Below, piece by piece: positions 27,235-34,823 of a stretch of 64,000 nucleotides of DNA; position 1 is the first letter of the stretch, and every line of letters begins with the position of its first letter. This stretch comes from an uncultured Eubacteriales bacterium (GTDB lineage Bacteria > Bacillota > Clostridia > Christensenellales > Aristaeellaceae), in assembly GCA_902790525.1 (NCBI GenBank), contig CADASI010000039.1:1-64000 (forward strand), in the 5' to 3' direction. The notes under the pieces were generated by a model that had not been told where the DNA came from, did no database searches, and saw nothing but the letters and a program-made list of their open reading frames with translations. A program made the translations under genes and the position numbers.

Positions 27235-28068
27235 TCACGCCTCGTTCTTCACGCTCTCCAGACCGGCGAGCTGCCAAGCGTTCTGGTCGCCCTCGAAGGT
27301 GATGGTGAGGTTCTTGCAGCGCATGGCGTCCTCGCCGATGGACTTCACCCCGGCGGGCAGGTTCATGGCCCGCAGGCCCTCGCAGCCGTTGAAGGCCCCG
27401 TCGCCGATGCTCACCAGGCTCTTGGGCAGCACGACCTCCTCGAGGTACAGGTCCCGGTCAAAGGCCATGGCGCCGATGTCCAGCACGCCCTCCGGCACGC
27501 TGTACCGCCCCGCGGCGTAGCCCATGGGATAGCACACCAGCCGGCGGTCCGGCTTGGAAAACAGCACGCCGTCGATGGTGGCCAGGTACTCGTGGTCGGG
27601 CGACACGAAGATGTCGAACAGGTTCGCGCAGCTGTGGAAGGGGTTCGCGCCCACGTCCCGCAGGGAATCCGGCAGGGCGATCTCCGTAAGCCCCTCGCAG
27701 CGCTCGAAGGCGCAGTCCCCCAGGGAGACCAGCCCCTCCGGCAGGCGGACGCTCAACAGGTTTTCGCAGTCGGCAAAGGCGTACTCGCCGATGTCCAATA
27801 TGCCCTCGGGCAGCGTCACGCTGACCAGGTCGCGGCAGTCGCAGAAGGCGCTCTCGCTGATGCTGGTGACCCGGTAGCCGTCCAGCTCGGCGGGCACGAT
27901 CAGCTCGGCGTCCGGGCCGTCCCAGCAGACGATCTGGGCGGTGCCGTCGCTCAACAGTATATAGGTGTAGTCGCCGCAATCGTGGATCGGCGTGGCCGCG
28001 GTCTCCGCGCAGGCCCCGACGAGGGCCAGCGCCAGCACGATCGCCAGCGTCGCGCACAGCTTCTTCAT
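27235..28068 (-). CDS. secreted BspA-like leucine-rich-repeat protein
   Basis: 277 residues. A signal peptide (MKKLCATLAIVLALALVGACAE) ends in VGAC, which fits a lipobox, so it is probably a lipoprotein. The rest is LRR_5 (BspA type) repeats such as ITSISESAFCDCRDLVSVTLP and the repeated LPEGLVSLGDCAFERCEGL pattern, about 23 residues per unit. Members are surface proteins with adhesion roles in some species. Its start overlaps the stop of the upstream LRR gene (ATGA, 28065-28068). Confidence 0.85.
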   Translation of the reverse strand: MKKLCATLAIVLALALVGACAETAATPIHDCGDYTYILLSDGTAQIVCWDGPDAELIVPAELDGYRVTSISESAFCDCRDLVSVTLPEGILDIGEYAFADCENLLSVRLPEGLVSLGDCAFERCEGLTEIALPDSLRDVGANPFHSCANLFDIFVSPDHEYLATIDGVLFSKPDRRLVCYPMGYAAGRYSVPEGVLDIGAMAFDRDLYLEEVVLPKSLVSIGDGAFNGCEGLRAMNLPAGVKSIGEDAMRCKNLTITFEGDQNAWQLAGLESVKNEA

Positions 28069-28805
28069 GATCCCATCTCCTCGCTTTGGTCATCCGCCAG
28101 CCATTCGGCGGCGTCGGTGTAGTTGTATTTCAGGCCGTTTTCGCGGGCGTAGCGCTCGGCAAAGCTGCCGCGGCCCACGATCAGCGTCAGGTTGGCGCGC
28201 CCCTCGAAGGCGTCCGCGCCGATGTCCGTCACGCTGTCCGGCAGTTCGACGCTCAGCAGCCGGTTGCAGCCGCTGAACGCCCGGGGGTCGATGCGTTCGG
28301 TGCCCTCCGGGGCGACGTAGCGCTCCATGGGCAGCGTCCGCGGGCAGCAGATCAGCCGCGTCCCGCCGTCGCCGAACAGCACGCCGTTGATCATCCCGAG
28401 GTACGGCCCGCCGTCGGCCAGCGCCAGCTTTTTCAGGCTCTCGCACCCGGCGAAGGGGTTCTCCCCCATCCGGACCACCGAGGCCGGCACGCTGATCTCC
28501 TCCAGGCTGCGGCAGTCCGCGAAGGCGCCGTCCCCCACGGCCTCGAGGCCCTCCGGCAGCTCGACGCGCTGAAGGTCCGCATTCCCGGCGAAGGCCCTCG
28601 CCCCGATGGCGGCGACTTTTGCGCCGTCGATCTCAGGCGGCACCGTCACCTCTGAGGCGTCGCCCGACCAGCCCGTGACCGCCACGCCGCCCTCCGGCAG
28701 CGGGGCGATGGCGAAGCCCTCGGCGCATCCCGCGAGGCCGGTCAGCACCAGCGCCGCGCACAGGCACAGCGTCCGGACACCGATCCGCCCGCGAAACCGT
28801 CCCAT
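28065..28805 (-). CDS. secreted BspA-like leucine-rich-repeat protein
   Basis: 246 residues, with a cleavable signal or lipoprotein signal (TLCLCAALVLTGLAGCAEG; LAGC is a good lipobox) and LRR_5 repeats such as VAAIGARAFAGNADLQRVELP. The same design as the downstream LRR gene, with which it shares an ATGA overlap, so they are paralogues in one operon and probably arose by duplication. GGGAGG lies eight bases before the ATG and a consensus-like promoter is visible. Confidence 0.85.
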   Translation of the reverse strand: MGRFRGRIGVRTLCLCAALVLTGLAGCAEGFAIAPLPEGGVAVTGWSGDASEVTVPPEIDGAKVAAIGARAFAGNADLQRVELPEGLEAVGDGAFADCRSLEEISVPASVVRMGENPFAGCESLKKLALADGGPYLGMINGVLFGDGGTRLICCPRTLPMERYVAPEGTERIDPRAFSGCNRLLSVELPDSVTDIGADAFEGRANLTLIVGRGSFAERYARENGLKYNYTDAAEWLADDQSEEMGS

Positions 28806-28840
28806 GGCCGCCGCCTCCCGTTCATTTCATTTATGTTCAC

Positions 28841-28869
28841 ATTATATCTCAAAAGTATTACAAATTCAA
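28841..28869 (-). promoter_or_regulatory. promoter of the LRR gene pair
   Basis: Minus strand TTGAAT (28864-28869), a 17-base spacer, TATAAT (28841-28846). The leader is about 30 bases. Confidence 0.7.
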
Positions 28870-28875
28870 GACATT

Positions 28876-29010
28876 TTGACAACATATCACAATATTGTCA
28901 TAATTAGTGTCGGCGCGTCGGGATTTCGTCCCACGGCGCGCCGATGTGATGGGTTCCGGGACGCCTTTCACAAGGTTTGAGCATATCCCGGCGTCCTAAA
29001 TCGATTTTTA
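28876..29010 (+). ncRNA. candidate small structured RNA
   Basis: TTGACA (28876-28881), 17 bases and CATAAT (28899-28904) form a good plus-strand promoter with no gene start after it until the AraC gene, which has its own promoter. The predicted transcript begins near 28910 with TCGGCGCG (28910-28917) pairing to CGCGCCGA (28937-28944) around an inner GGGA/TCCC hairpin. Two mutually exclusive pairings follow, GGACGCC/GGCGTCC and CCGGGA/TCCCGG (about 28957-28996), then ATCGATTTTTAA. No known RNA family is recognised. It could equally be a long AraC leader. The 28806-29117 gap holds nothing else apparent. Confidence 0.35.
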
Positions 29011-29054
29011 ATGATCGAAACGCAATAGATGAGCATAAAGAACGCTCAAAGCCA

Positions 29055-29083
29055 TTGAATCAGTGTTATATTTATGTTATAAT
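29055..29083 (+). promoter_or_regulatory. promoter of the AraC-family gene
   Basis: TTGAAT (29055-29060), a 17-base spacer and TATAAT (29078-29083), about 35 bases before the ATG at 29118. Confidence 0.7.
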
Positions 29084-29117
29084 AGATATGATATTTTGAG
29101 TAAGGCAGGTGTGCGAT

Positions 29118-30017
29118 ATGGAGGTTCATACCCGCGGCGAGGCGATGTCGCGCAGCCGTTTTCCGGATGGCTTCCGCATCATGCAGGGCAAGCAGGAATT
29201 TGTCACCTATATCGAGCATTCGTCCCTTCGGATCTGGTATTCCGAGGTGCCGTGGCGCTACGAGAGCCACTGTCACTCGGCGGTGGAGATCATCATGCCG
29301 GTGAAGGGCGAGGTGATCTACCAGGTCGAGGACGTGACCTACCGCGTGCAGGCCGACGAGGTGCTGATCGTGCCGCCGAACTGCGTGCACGGGCTGTCGA
29401 TGAACGCCGGCAGCGCGCGCTACCTGCTGCTGTTCGAGCCGGACAGCATCTTTTCCATGCGCGACATGCGGCTGGTGGAGGACATATTGCAGACGCCCAT
29501 CTACCTGTCCAGCCAGCCGGAACTCCAGGAGGCGGTACGCTCGCTGTTGAACCAGTGCATCAACTGCTACGACCGGCGGGAGTTCATGTGGAACACGCTG
29601 TGCTATTCCTACCTGATGCAGATGTACGCCCGGCTGGGGCAGTCGAGCCTCGCCCGCAACACCCAGCCCCGCCCCGAGGCCCGGCGCATGGAGCCGGAGA
29701 TCGTGGACAGCGCCCGGCTCTACATCGACCAGAACTTCAAGCGCAGCATATCGCTTGAGGACGTCAGCGCCTTCACGGGCTTCTCAAAATACTACTTCTC
29801 CCGGGTGTTCAAGCAGCAGATGGGGATCTCCTTCTCGGAATACCTGCGCGGCAAGCGGGTGGGCATGGCCGAGGACCTGCTGATCCACACCCGCCAGTCC
29901 ATACAGGATATCGCCCTGTCCGCCGGGTTCGGCAGCATCGCCACCTTCAACCGCGTCTTCCGCGAGAGCCGGGGCTGCACGCCCTCCCGCTATCGCGAGA
30001 TCTACGGGGATATGTGA
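29118..30017 (+). CDS. AraC-family transcriptional regulator
   Basis: 299 residues. The N-terminal half is a cupin-type sensing domain (HCHSAVEIIMPVKGEVIYQV, with the usual ESHCH entry). The C-terminal 100 residues hold the two AraC helix-turn-helix units: SISLEDVSAFTGFSKYYFSR with VFKQQMGISFSEYLRGKRV, then IQDIALSAGFGSIATFNRVF and the closing GCTPSRYREIY. Such proteins normally respond to a sugar or related ligand and activate nearby genes, but neighbours give no clear target, since the LRR operon is divergent. A GTG three codons earlier is a possible alternative start. A repeat element begins two bases after the stop. Confidence 0.92.
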   Translation: MEVHTRGEAMSRSRFPDGFRIMQGKQEFVTYIEHSSLRIWYSEVPWRYESHCHSAVEIIMPVKGEVIYQVEDVTYRVQADEVLIVPPNCVHGLSMNAGSARYLLLFEPDSIFSMRDMRLVEDILQTPIYLSSQPELQEAVRSLLNQCINCYDRREFMWNTLCYSYLMQMYARLGQSSLARNTQPRPEARRMEPEIVDSARLYIDQNFKRSISLEDVSAFTGFSKYYFSRVFKQQMGISFSEYLRGKRVGMAEDLLIHTRQSIQDIALSAGFGSIATFNRVFRESRGCTPSRYREIYGDM

Positions 30018-30018
30018 T

Positions 30019-30156
30019 TAGAGTGTGTTTCTAAAATGCCTGAAGCGCATTTTCGGCGTCTTTGACTGCATTTCTGCGTTGCTTTCCCTTGACTTAGTCC
30101 CACTAAGCCTGCGGCCACTCGAAACTGCATCTCCCGGCATTTAGAAACACACTCTA
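30019..30156. mobile_element. 138-base MITE-like inverted-repeat element
   Basis: Ends are TAGAGTGTGTTTCTAAA and its complement; the whole element carries weaker internal complementarity. A related, rearranged copy begins with the same terminus at 55979. It has no coding capacity and no transposase gene is in the window, so a non-autonomous element or dispersed palindrome is the best description. Confidence 0.65.
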
Positions 30157-30166
30157 GGGAGTAGTC

Positions 30167-30209
30167 AAACCACCGCAGGGGCGCCGATGCGGCGCCCCTG
30201 CGGTGGTTT
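30167..30209. terminator. perfect hairpin at the ydcF stop codon
   Basis: 19-base arms, AAACCACCGCAGGGGCGCC (30167-30185) and its complement (30191-30209), enclose GATGC. The ydcF stop codon (30208-30210) is inside the stem. It serves the minus-strand operon and also follows the AraC gene. Confidence 0.75.
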
Positions 30210-30798
30210 ATACATGTTTTCTGACAAAGTACAGTATCCAGCTGCACGTCTCCCGCACGCGGCCCCGGACGAAGCTGACCACGTCCCGCGTGGAGGGCGC
30301 GGGGATGCCGGTGGCGGGGATGCCCTCGTCCCGCGCGAGCCACAGCGCCCGGGTGAGGTGGTAGTCGTTGGTGCAGATCGCGGCGGTTTTGAAGCCTCTC
30401 CCAGCCATGATCGCGCGGGCGTTGACCAGGTTCTCCCGGGTGTTCCTGGACCGGTCCTCCGCGATGACCCGATCCTCCGGCACGCCGTGGGCGATCATCC
30501 AGCGCCGCATGGCCGCGGCCTCCGTCTCGGGCTCGTTGGACCCCTGCGCGCCGCAGACGATGATCACCGGCACAAGCCCGCTCTGCCACGCCGAGAGCGC
30601 CGCCTCGCAGCGGTAGGTCAGCGCGTTGCTCATGCGCCCGTCCATCCAGACGTGCGCCCCGAGCACCACCGCGCAGTCCGCGGGCTTCGGCGCGTACCGC
30701 CTGCCCGCGCACACGCAGACGGCGGTCAGTACGGCGAGGCCGGTCAGGGCGGCCAGGGCGAAGAGGGTGATGAGGAGGATTGAGAGCATTTTCTTCAT
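30208..30798 (-). CDS. YdcF-family (DUF218) membrane protein
   Basis: 196 residues. One N-terminal membrane helix (MLSILLITLFALAALTGLAVLTAV) precedes a DUF218 domain: DCAVVLGAHVW with SNALTYRCEAAL, PVIIVCGAQGSNEPETEA and DRSRNTRENLVNARAIM are typical, followed by TNDYHLTRALWLA. Relatives include SanA, linked to envelope barrier function. The start at 30798 lies directly next to a heptad array and has no visible Shine-Dalgarno sequence; upstream codons in the same frame are only translated repeat. Confidence 0.85.
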   Translation of the reverse strand: MKKMLSILLITLFALAALTGLAVLTAVCVCAGRRYAPKPADCAVVLGAHVWMDGRMSNALTYRCEAALSAWQSGLVPVIIVCGAQGSNEPETEAAAMRRWMIAHGVPEDRVIAEDRSRNTRENLVNARAIMAGRGFKTAAICTNDYHLTRALWLARDEGIPATGIPAPSTRDVVSFVRGRVRETCSWILYFVRKHV

Positions 30799-30862
30799 GT
30801 TGAGGGAGTAGGCAGTAGGGAGTAGGGAGTAGGAGAGGGAACAGGGAACAGGGAACAGGAAT
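30799..30862. repeat. heptad array between ydcF and the USP-like gene
   Basis: About eight heptads: GGAGTAG units then GGGAACA units, ending GGAATGG. A single array without an opposing partner. On the minus strand it is the ydcF leader, occupies the place of its ribosome-binding site, and starts three bases past the stop of the upstream gene. Confidence 0.8.
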
Positions 30863-30865
30863 GGC

Positions 30866-31237
30866 TTATGCTCCGATAATTTCAAAGCGGGTGCCGGGGA
30901 GGCGGGATTTCAGTTCGTCGAGCAGGTCGTGGCCGCTGTAATTGGCGGCGCGGCCCGCGACGATCACCCGGGCGTCGAGCCGCCGGGCCTCGCCCTCGAT
31001 GGTCTTGAGCACGTCGTCGGCCCGGCGCACCAGCATGTCCGCGCCGTGCTCGATGGAGGCGTTGAGCAGGTACTCCAGCGCCTCGGGCTCGTTGACGAAC
31101 CCCATCACGTTGCCGCCGATGCGGGCCACGTGCAGCACCGTCAGCGGGTAGTCGCTCTCCGCCCGGGCGATCTCCGCGCCCGCCACGATCAGCCGCTCGC
31201 AGCACTTCTGCCCGGTCACACATACCAATACGCTCAT
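30866..31237 (-). CDS. universal-stress-protein-like small protein
   Basis: 123 residues with an alpha/beta order like the Usp domain of KdpD: MSVLVCVTGQKCCERLIVAG at the start (the nucleotide-fold first strand and helix), DYPLTVLHVARIG, and DARVIVAGRAANYSGHDLL near the end. No membrane segment. Ligand and function are unknown. It is part of a run with parA, parB, a small membrane protein and ydcF on the minus strand. Confidence 0.6.
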   Translation of the reverse strand: MSVLVCVTGQKCCERLIVAGAEIARAESDYPLTVLHVARIGGNVMGFVNEPEALEYLLNASIEHGADMLVRRADDVLKTIEGEARRLDARVIVAGRAANYSGHDLLDELKSRLPGTRFEIIGA

Positions 31238-31250
31238 AGGAATGTCCTTT

Positions 31251-31706
31251 CTAAATCGTAAATATCTCCCTGATGTGCCTGCCGTACAGTTTGAACCGCG
31301 CCTCAGTGCCCACGGGGGGCATTTTATCGCGCTTGGAGGCGTTGAGGTAGATGATGCGTTCGTCCTGTTCCTCGGTCAGCAGTATGTGCACCGGCAGCAC
31401 CCGCGCGCCGTCCTGGGGCTCGGGCGCGTCGGCCACCGAGACCACGCGGCCCGTCATCTCCCGGGACAGCCCCTCCTGCATGTCCCTGAGGAAGCCGCGA
31501 TAGCGCAGGCAGGGCCACAGGAAGAACGCGATGCCGAAGCAGGCCGCCGCCGCGAGCGTCACAAGTCCGCCCACCGCCAGCCACTTCATCCGCCTGACAT
31601 AGCCCAGCGCCGCAAGCGCCGCCAGTGCGATCAATACCGGGATCAGCGCGGCCCGACAGCGGGCGATGCGGCGGTCGATTAAGCGAAAGTCGTCCTCGGA
31701 ATACAT
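31251..31706 (-). CDS. small membrane protein downstream of parB
   Basis: 151 residues, family not recognised. Two hydrophobic helices (ALIPVLIALAALAALGYV about 20-37, and WLAVGGLVTLAAAACFGIAFFLW about 42-64) are followed by an about 85-residue soluble domain with MTGRVVSVADAPEPQDGARV and a beta-rich end, consistent with a small inward- or outward-facing barrel. Its start codon is two bases from the end of parB, so the two are likely co-translated. Confidence 0.6.
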   Translation of the reverse strand: MYSEDDFRLIDRRIARCRAALIPVLIALAALAALGYVRRMKWLAVGGLVTLAAAACFGIAFFLWPCLRYRGFLRDMQEGLSREMTGRVVSVADAPEPQDGARVLPVHILLTEEQDERIIYLNASKRDKMPPVGTEARFKLYGRHIREIFTI

Positions 31707-31707
31707 G

Positions 31708-32589
31708 TCAGCGCCCGTCCTTCGCCATCTCCAGCACGTCCCAGATGCGCTGGAGGTCGTCGCCGTTGTAGTAGTAGAGCGTGATCCTGCCGCTGTCCGC
31801 GTTGCCGTCCAGCTTGACCCGGGTGCCGAACAACTCCCGCGCCATGCTCTCCAGCTCGCCGATCTGGGCGTCCCGCACCGCGCGGGGCTTGGGCGGCTTC
31901 ACCGGCTGGGCGCAGATGCGCTCAAGCTGCCGCACGGACCAGCCCTGCTGCACCGTCAGGTTGGCCAGCTGCACCTGACGGGCGGGGTCCACCGTCACCA
32001 GCGCCCGGGCGTGCCCGGCGGACAGCTTGCCCGCCTTCAAGAGCGCCAGCACGCTCTCCGGCAGCGTCAGAAGCCTCAGCAGGTTGGCCACCGCCGGGCG
32101 GCTCTTGCCCAGCCGCTGGGCGACGGCCTCCTGGGTCAGCCCGGCCTCGTCCATCAGTCGGCGCACGCCCATGGCCTCTTCGACGGGATTCAGATCGTCG
32201 CGCTGGAGGTTCTCGATCAGCGCCGCCTCCAGCCGCCGCTGGGCGTCCCAGTCCCGCACGATGGCGGGGATCTCCTCAAGCCCGGCGAGCCTGGAGGCAC
32301 GGTAGCGCCGCTCCCCGGCGATGATGGTGTAGCGCTCCCCGTTCTGCTGCACGATGACGGGCTGTATCACGCCCACCGCGCGGATGGACGCCGCCAGCTC
32401 CTCGAGCGCCGCCTCGTCAAAGCTGCGGCGGGGCTGGTCGCGGTTAGGGTCGATCAGGCGGATGGGCAGCATCCGCACCGCGTCCACCGGCGCCTGGGAT
32501 TCGGATCGGGCCTCGGCGGCCTCCTCCACCACGTCGCCCAGCAGGGCCCCCAGGCCCCGGCCCAGGCCGCGCTGTACCTTCTTCGCCAT
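31708..32589 (-). CDS. parB: chromosome partitioning protein ParB
   Basis: CTP-dependent DNA clamp that loads at parS and works with ParA in origin segregation. 293 residues. N-terminal arm RGLGRGLGALLG; the ParB/Srx CTP-binding motif GERRYRASRLAG (about 92-103) and ENLQRDDLNPVEEA; then the helix-turn-helix LTQEAVAQRLGKSRPAVANLL; C-terminal dimer domain. parA lies three bases upstream of its start. No canonical 16-base parS was found in the window. Confidence 0.95.
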   Translation of the reverse strand: MAKKVQRGLGRGLGALLGDVVEEAAEARSESQAPVDAVRMLPIRLIDPNRDQPRRSFDEAALEELAASIRAVGVIQPVIVQQNGERYTIIAGERRYRASRLAGLEEIPAIVRDWDAQRRLEAALIENLQRDDLNPVEEAMGVRRLMDEAGLTQEAVAQRLGKSRPAVANLLRLLTLPESVLALLKAGKLSAGHARALVTVDPARQVQLANLTVQQGWSVRQLERICAQPVKPPKPRAVRDAQIGELESMARELFGTRVKLDGNADSGRITLYYYNGDDLQRIWDVLEMAKDGR

Positions 32590-32592
32590 GGC

Positions 32593-33357
32593 TTACACCT
32601 CGTTCCTTTCAATCAGCTCCGCCGCCAGCTCGCGGTACGCCTGCGCCCCGGCGCACCGGGGATCGTACAGGTGGATCGGCATGCCGTAGCTGGGCGCCTC
32701 GCTCAGGCGCACGTTGCGGGGAATCATCGTGTCGAATGCCTCGTCCCGGAAGTGGTTGCGCACCTCCTGCACCACCTGGGCGCACAGGTTCGTGCGCGCG
32801 TCGAACATGGTCAGCAGTATGCCCTCGACCTTTAAATCCGGGTTCAGCTTCATGCGGATGAGCTTCACGGTGTTCACGAGCTGGCCGACGCCCTCCAGCG
32901 CGTAGTATTCGCACTGTATGGGGATCAGCACGCTGTCCGCCGCCGTCAGGGCGTTGAGCGTCAGCAGGCTCAACGAGGGCGGGCAATCTATGAATATGTA
33001 GTCGTAGTCATGCCGTATGTCCGCGAGGGCGTTTTTTAACAGTCCCTCCCGGTTTTCCACCGACACCAGCTCGATCTCCGCCCCCGCAAGCTCTATGGAG
33101 GTGGGCATCAGGTCCAGCCCGCCGAAGCCCGTGGGCACGATGGCGTCCCTGGCCGCCGCCTCGCCCAGCAGCACCTCGTAGACGGTGTTGGCGTCCGTGT
33201 CCGATTTGCCCAGGCCGCTGGTGGCGTTGCCCTGGGGGTCGATGTCCACCAGCAGCACGCGCTTGCCGGCCTCGGCCACCAGCGCGCTCAGGTTCACGGC
33301 GGTGGTCGTCTTTCCGACCCCGCCCTTCTGGTTCGTAACCGCGATAATCTTCGTCAA
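32593..33357 (-). CDS. parA: chromosome partitioning ATPase ParA (Soj)
   Basis: 254 residues of the deviant Walker A ATPase family: NQKGGVGKTTTAVNLSAL at residues 9-26, switch region DIDPQGNATSGLGKS, and YIFIDCPPSLSLLTLNAL. The start is a TTG that gives the standard MTKIIAVTN-like N-terminus; the ribosome site before it is weak. It pairs with the following parB as a normal chromosomal parAB locus. The usual neighbours rsmG/mnmG are not in the window, so synteny near the origin is not supported. Confidence 0.95.
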   Translation of the reverse strand: MTKIIAVTNQKGGVGKTTTAVNLSALVAEAGKRVLLVDIDPQGNATSGLGKSDTDANTVYEVLLGEAAARDAIVPTGFGGLDLMPTSIELAGAEIELVSVENREGLLKNALADIRHDYDYIFIDCPPSLSLLTLNALTAADSVLIPIQCEYYALEGVGQLVNTVKLIRMKLNPDLKVEGILLTMFDARTNLCAQVVQEVRNHFRDEAFDTMIPRNVRLSEAPSYGMPIHLYDPRCAGAQAYRELAAELIERNEV

Positions 33358-33445
33358 GTATTTTCACCCGTTCCGATATTGGTAGTTCTCATTATACGTC
33401 ATTTTGACGGGCGGCGCAAGTGAATTGTTGGGAACGTTCGCCATG

Positions 33446-34408
33446 CTAACCGTATACGAACTGCATGAAGGCGTCGTGGTTCGCGGGGTAGCTGGTGACG
33501 TCGAGCTTCGCGCCGTCGTCGGTAAAGCTGCCCTCCACCGGCAGCCGAAGTTGCTCCACGCTCCCGGCCAGCAGGGCCTTTTCGCCCAGCGACAGTATCT
33601 GCAAAAGCGACATGTTGGTGTTGACGGATTCCGTCACCGTGCGGGCCAGCCGGGCCACCATGGCAGGGTTCCACAGGTTCGAGCGAATCTTTTTGAGGAT
33701 GGCCGCGATCAGCGTGCGCTGGCGGCTGGTGCGCATGTAATCGGAGTCGATCTTGCGGATCCGGGCGTAGGACGCGGCCTGCAAACCGTCCAGCGGGATG
33801 TCGTCGCCGTAGCGGGTGACCTCCCGGGCGGTGTAGCCCAGCGGCTGAAACACCCGGCGGGCCTCCAGCATGGTGGCGTTCAGGCGCTCGCGCTCGGCGT
33901 CGGTGATGGTGATCTCCACGCCGCCGATAGCGTCGATCACCCGCGCCAGCGCCACGTAGTCCACCTGCGCGTAGTGCATGATGTTCAGCCCGAAGTTCTG
34001 GTTCAGCGTGCGCATGACCATCTCCGCGCCCCCGTAGGCGTAGGCGGCGTTGAGCTTGTTCCTGCCGTGGCCGGGGATGTCCACCAGCGTGTCGCGCATC
34101 ACGCTGGTCAGCCGGAACCTGCCGTAGCCGACGGAGGCGATCATCACCGCGTCGCTGCGCTGCGCGCCCTCCCGCAGGTCGTCCACGCCCAGCAGCAGCA
34201 CGTTCACGCTGTCAAGCGGCAGGCCGTCCGTCAGCGCCAGGTTCACGCCCTCCGGCTCCACGGCGAACAGCCCCGGCGGCAGGGCGTATAAAAGCCCCAG
34301 CACCAGAAGGCATATCGCCAAAAGCAACAACCCCTGTAACAGCCATTCGCCGAAGCCCCGCCGCTTGGCCTTTCCCTTCTTCTTGCCTTTGTAGGGTTCG
34401 TAGTACAT
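33446..34408 (-). CDS. LytR-CpsA-Psr (LCP) family transferase
   Basis: 320 residues: a basic cytosolic tail, one membrane helix (LLQGLLLLAICLLVLGLLYAL), and an LCP domain outside. Typical LCP blocks are VNVLLLGVDDLREGAQRSDAV, TSVMRDTLVDIPGHGRNKLN (the Arg and Asp residues that bind pyrophosphate), and the C-terminal YARIRKIDSDYMRTSRQRTL. LCP enzymes transfer undecaprenyl-linked wall teichoic acid or capsule polymers to peptidoglycan. A repeat island lies in its probable leader. Confidence 0.93.
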   Translation of the reverse strand: MYYEPYKGKKKGKAKRRGFGEWLLQGLLLLAICLLVLGLLYALPPGLFAVEPEGVNLALTDGLPLDSVNVLLLGVDDLREGAQRSDAVMIASVGYGRFRLTSVMRDTLVDIPGHGRNKLNAAYAYGGAEMVMRTLNQNFGLNIMHYAQVDYVALARVIDAIGGVEITITDAERERLNATMLEARRVFQPLGYTAREVTRYGDDIPLDGLQAASYARIRKIDSDYMRTSRQRTLIAAILKKIRSNLWNPAMVARLARTVTESVNTNMSLLQILSLGEKALLAGSVEQLRLPVEGSFTDDGAKLDVTSYPANHDAFMQFVYG

Positions 34409-34439
34409 TTTATCACCAGCGTGAGTGTCGTGTTTGGGA

Positions 34440-34680
34440 TAATTGAGAATTGAGAATGGAGAATTGAGAATTATGGAATGCCCCGTCCCCTTGCCGCAAA
34501 TTGGGAATAGAGAATTGGGAATTATAGAATGTCCCCTACTATGGGTATGCCCATGCCTTCCCCTTCAGGGGAAGGTGGATTGCGCAAAGCGCAAGACGAA
34601 AGAGGTCGTCCCCCGCCCCCCGTGTCTCTGCGCGGCAGCGGCTATCTCCAATTCTCAATTCTCAATTTTCAATTCTCAAC
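34440..34680. repeat. heptad-bounded island between LCP gene and glyS
   Basis: Left array GAGAATT/GAGAATG (34446-34475) with a second block TTGGGAA/TAGAGAA (34501-34525). Right array CAATTCT/CAATTTT (about 34650-34682). The core includes CCTTCCCCTTCAGGGGAAGG (34556-34575), shared with the island at 10483, and GCGCAAAGCGC. On the minus strand an extended -10 box lies outside its right edge, so it is in the LCP leader. The rest of 34409-34823 contains only that promoter and the glyS leader. Confidence 0.75.
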
Positions 34681-34694
34681 TTCCCTCTCCACCC

Positions 34695-34703
34695 ATTATA
34701 CCA
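34695..34703 (-). promoter_or_regulatory. probable promoter of the LCP gene
   Basis: Minus strand TGGTATAAT (extended -10). It lies about 290 bases before the LCP start, and the repeat island is between them. The -35 is weak. Confidence 0.45.
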
Positions 34704-34823
34704 AAAACCATCACATTATGGAATAGCCTGTCAAAAACAGTTTTAACACAGACAGGTTGAAAACCTCAAAGAAATCTGTTAATCTAAACATCACGAAATA
34801 CTGTGTAAAAGAGGGTATCTGCA

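Noticed and set aside
27230..27240. A parS-like half site TGTTTCACG near an LRR gene
   Set aside because: Only one half of the 16-base palindrome TGTTTCACGTGAAACA is present; the other side reads CCTCGTT, so ParB loading is not expected.
27235..28805. A single LRR gene split by a frameshift
   Set aside because: Each reading frame has its own ribosome site or coupling signal and its own signal peptide with lipobox, so these are two genes with an ATGA overlap.
28905..29000. A tRNA-like GC-rich fold
   Set aside because: No acceptor stem ending with a T-arm GTTCGANNC-type sequence in the proper position, and the stems have the wrong spacing.
34704..34823. T-box riboswitch before glyS
   Set aside because: The leader has neither a specifier loop arrangement nor the T-box sequence (AGGGUGGNACCGCG type) and no terminator.
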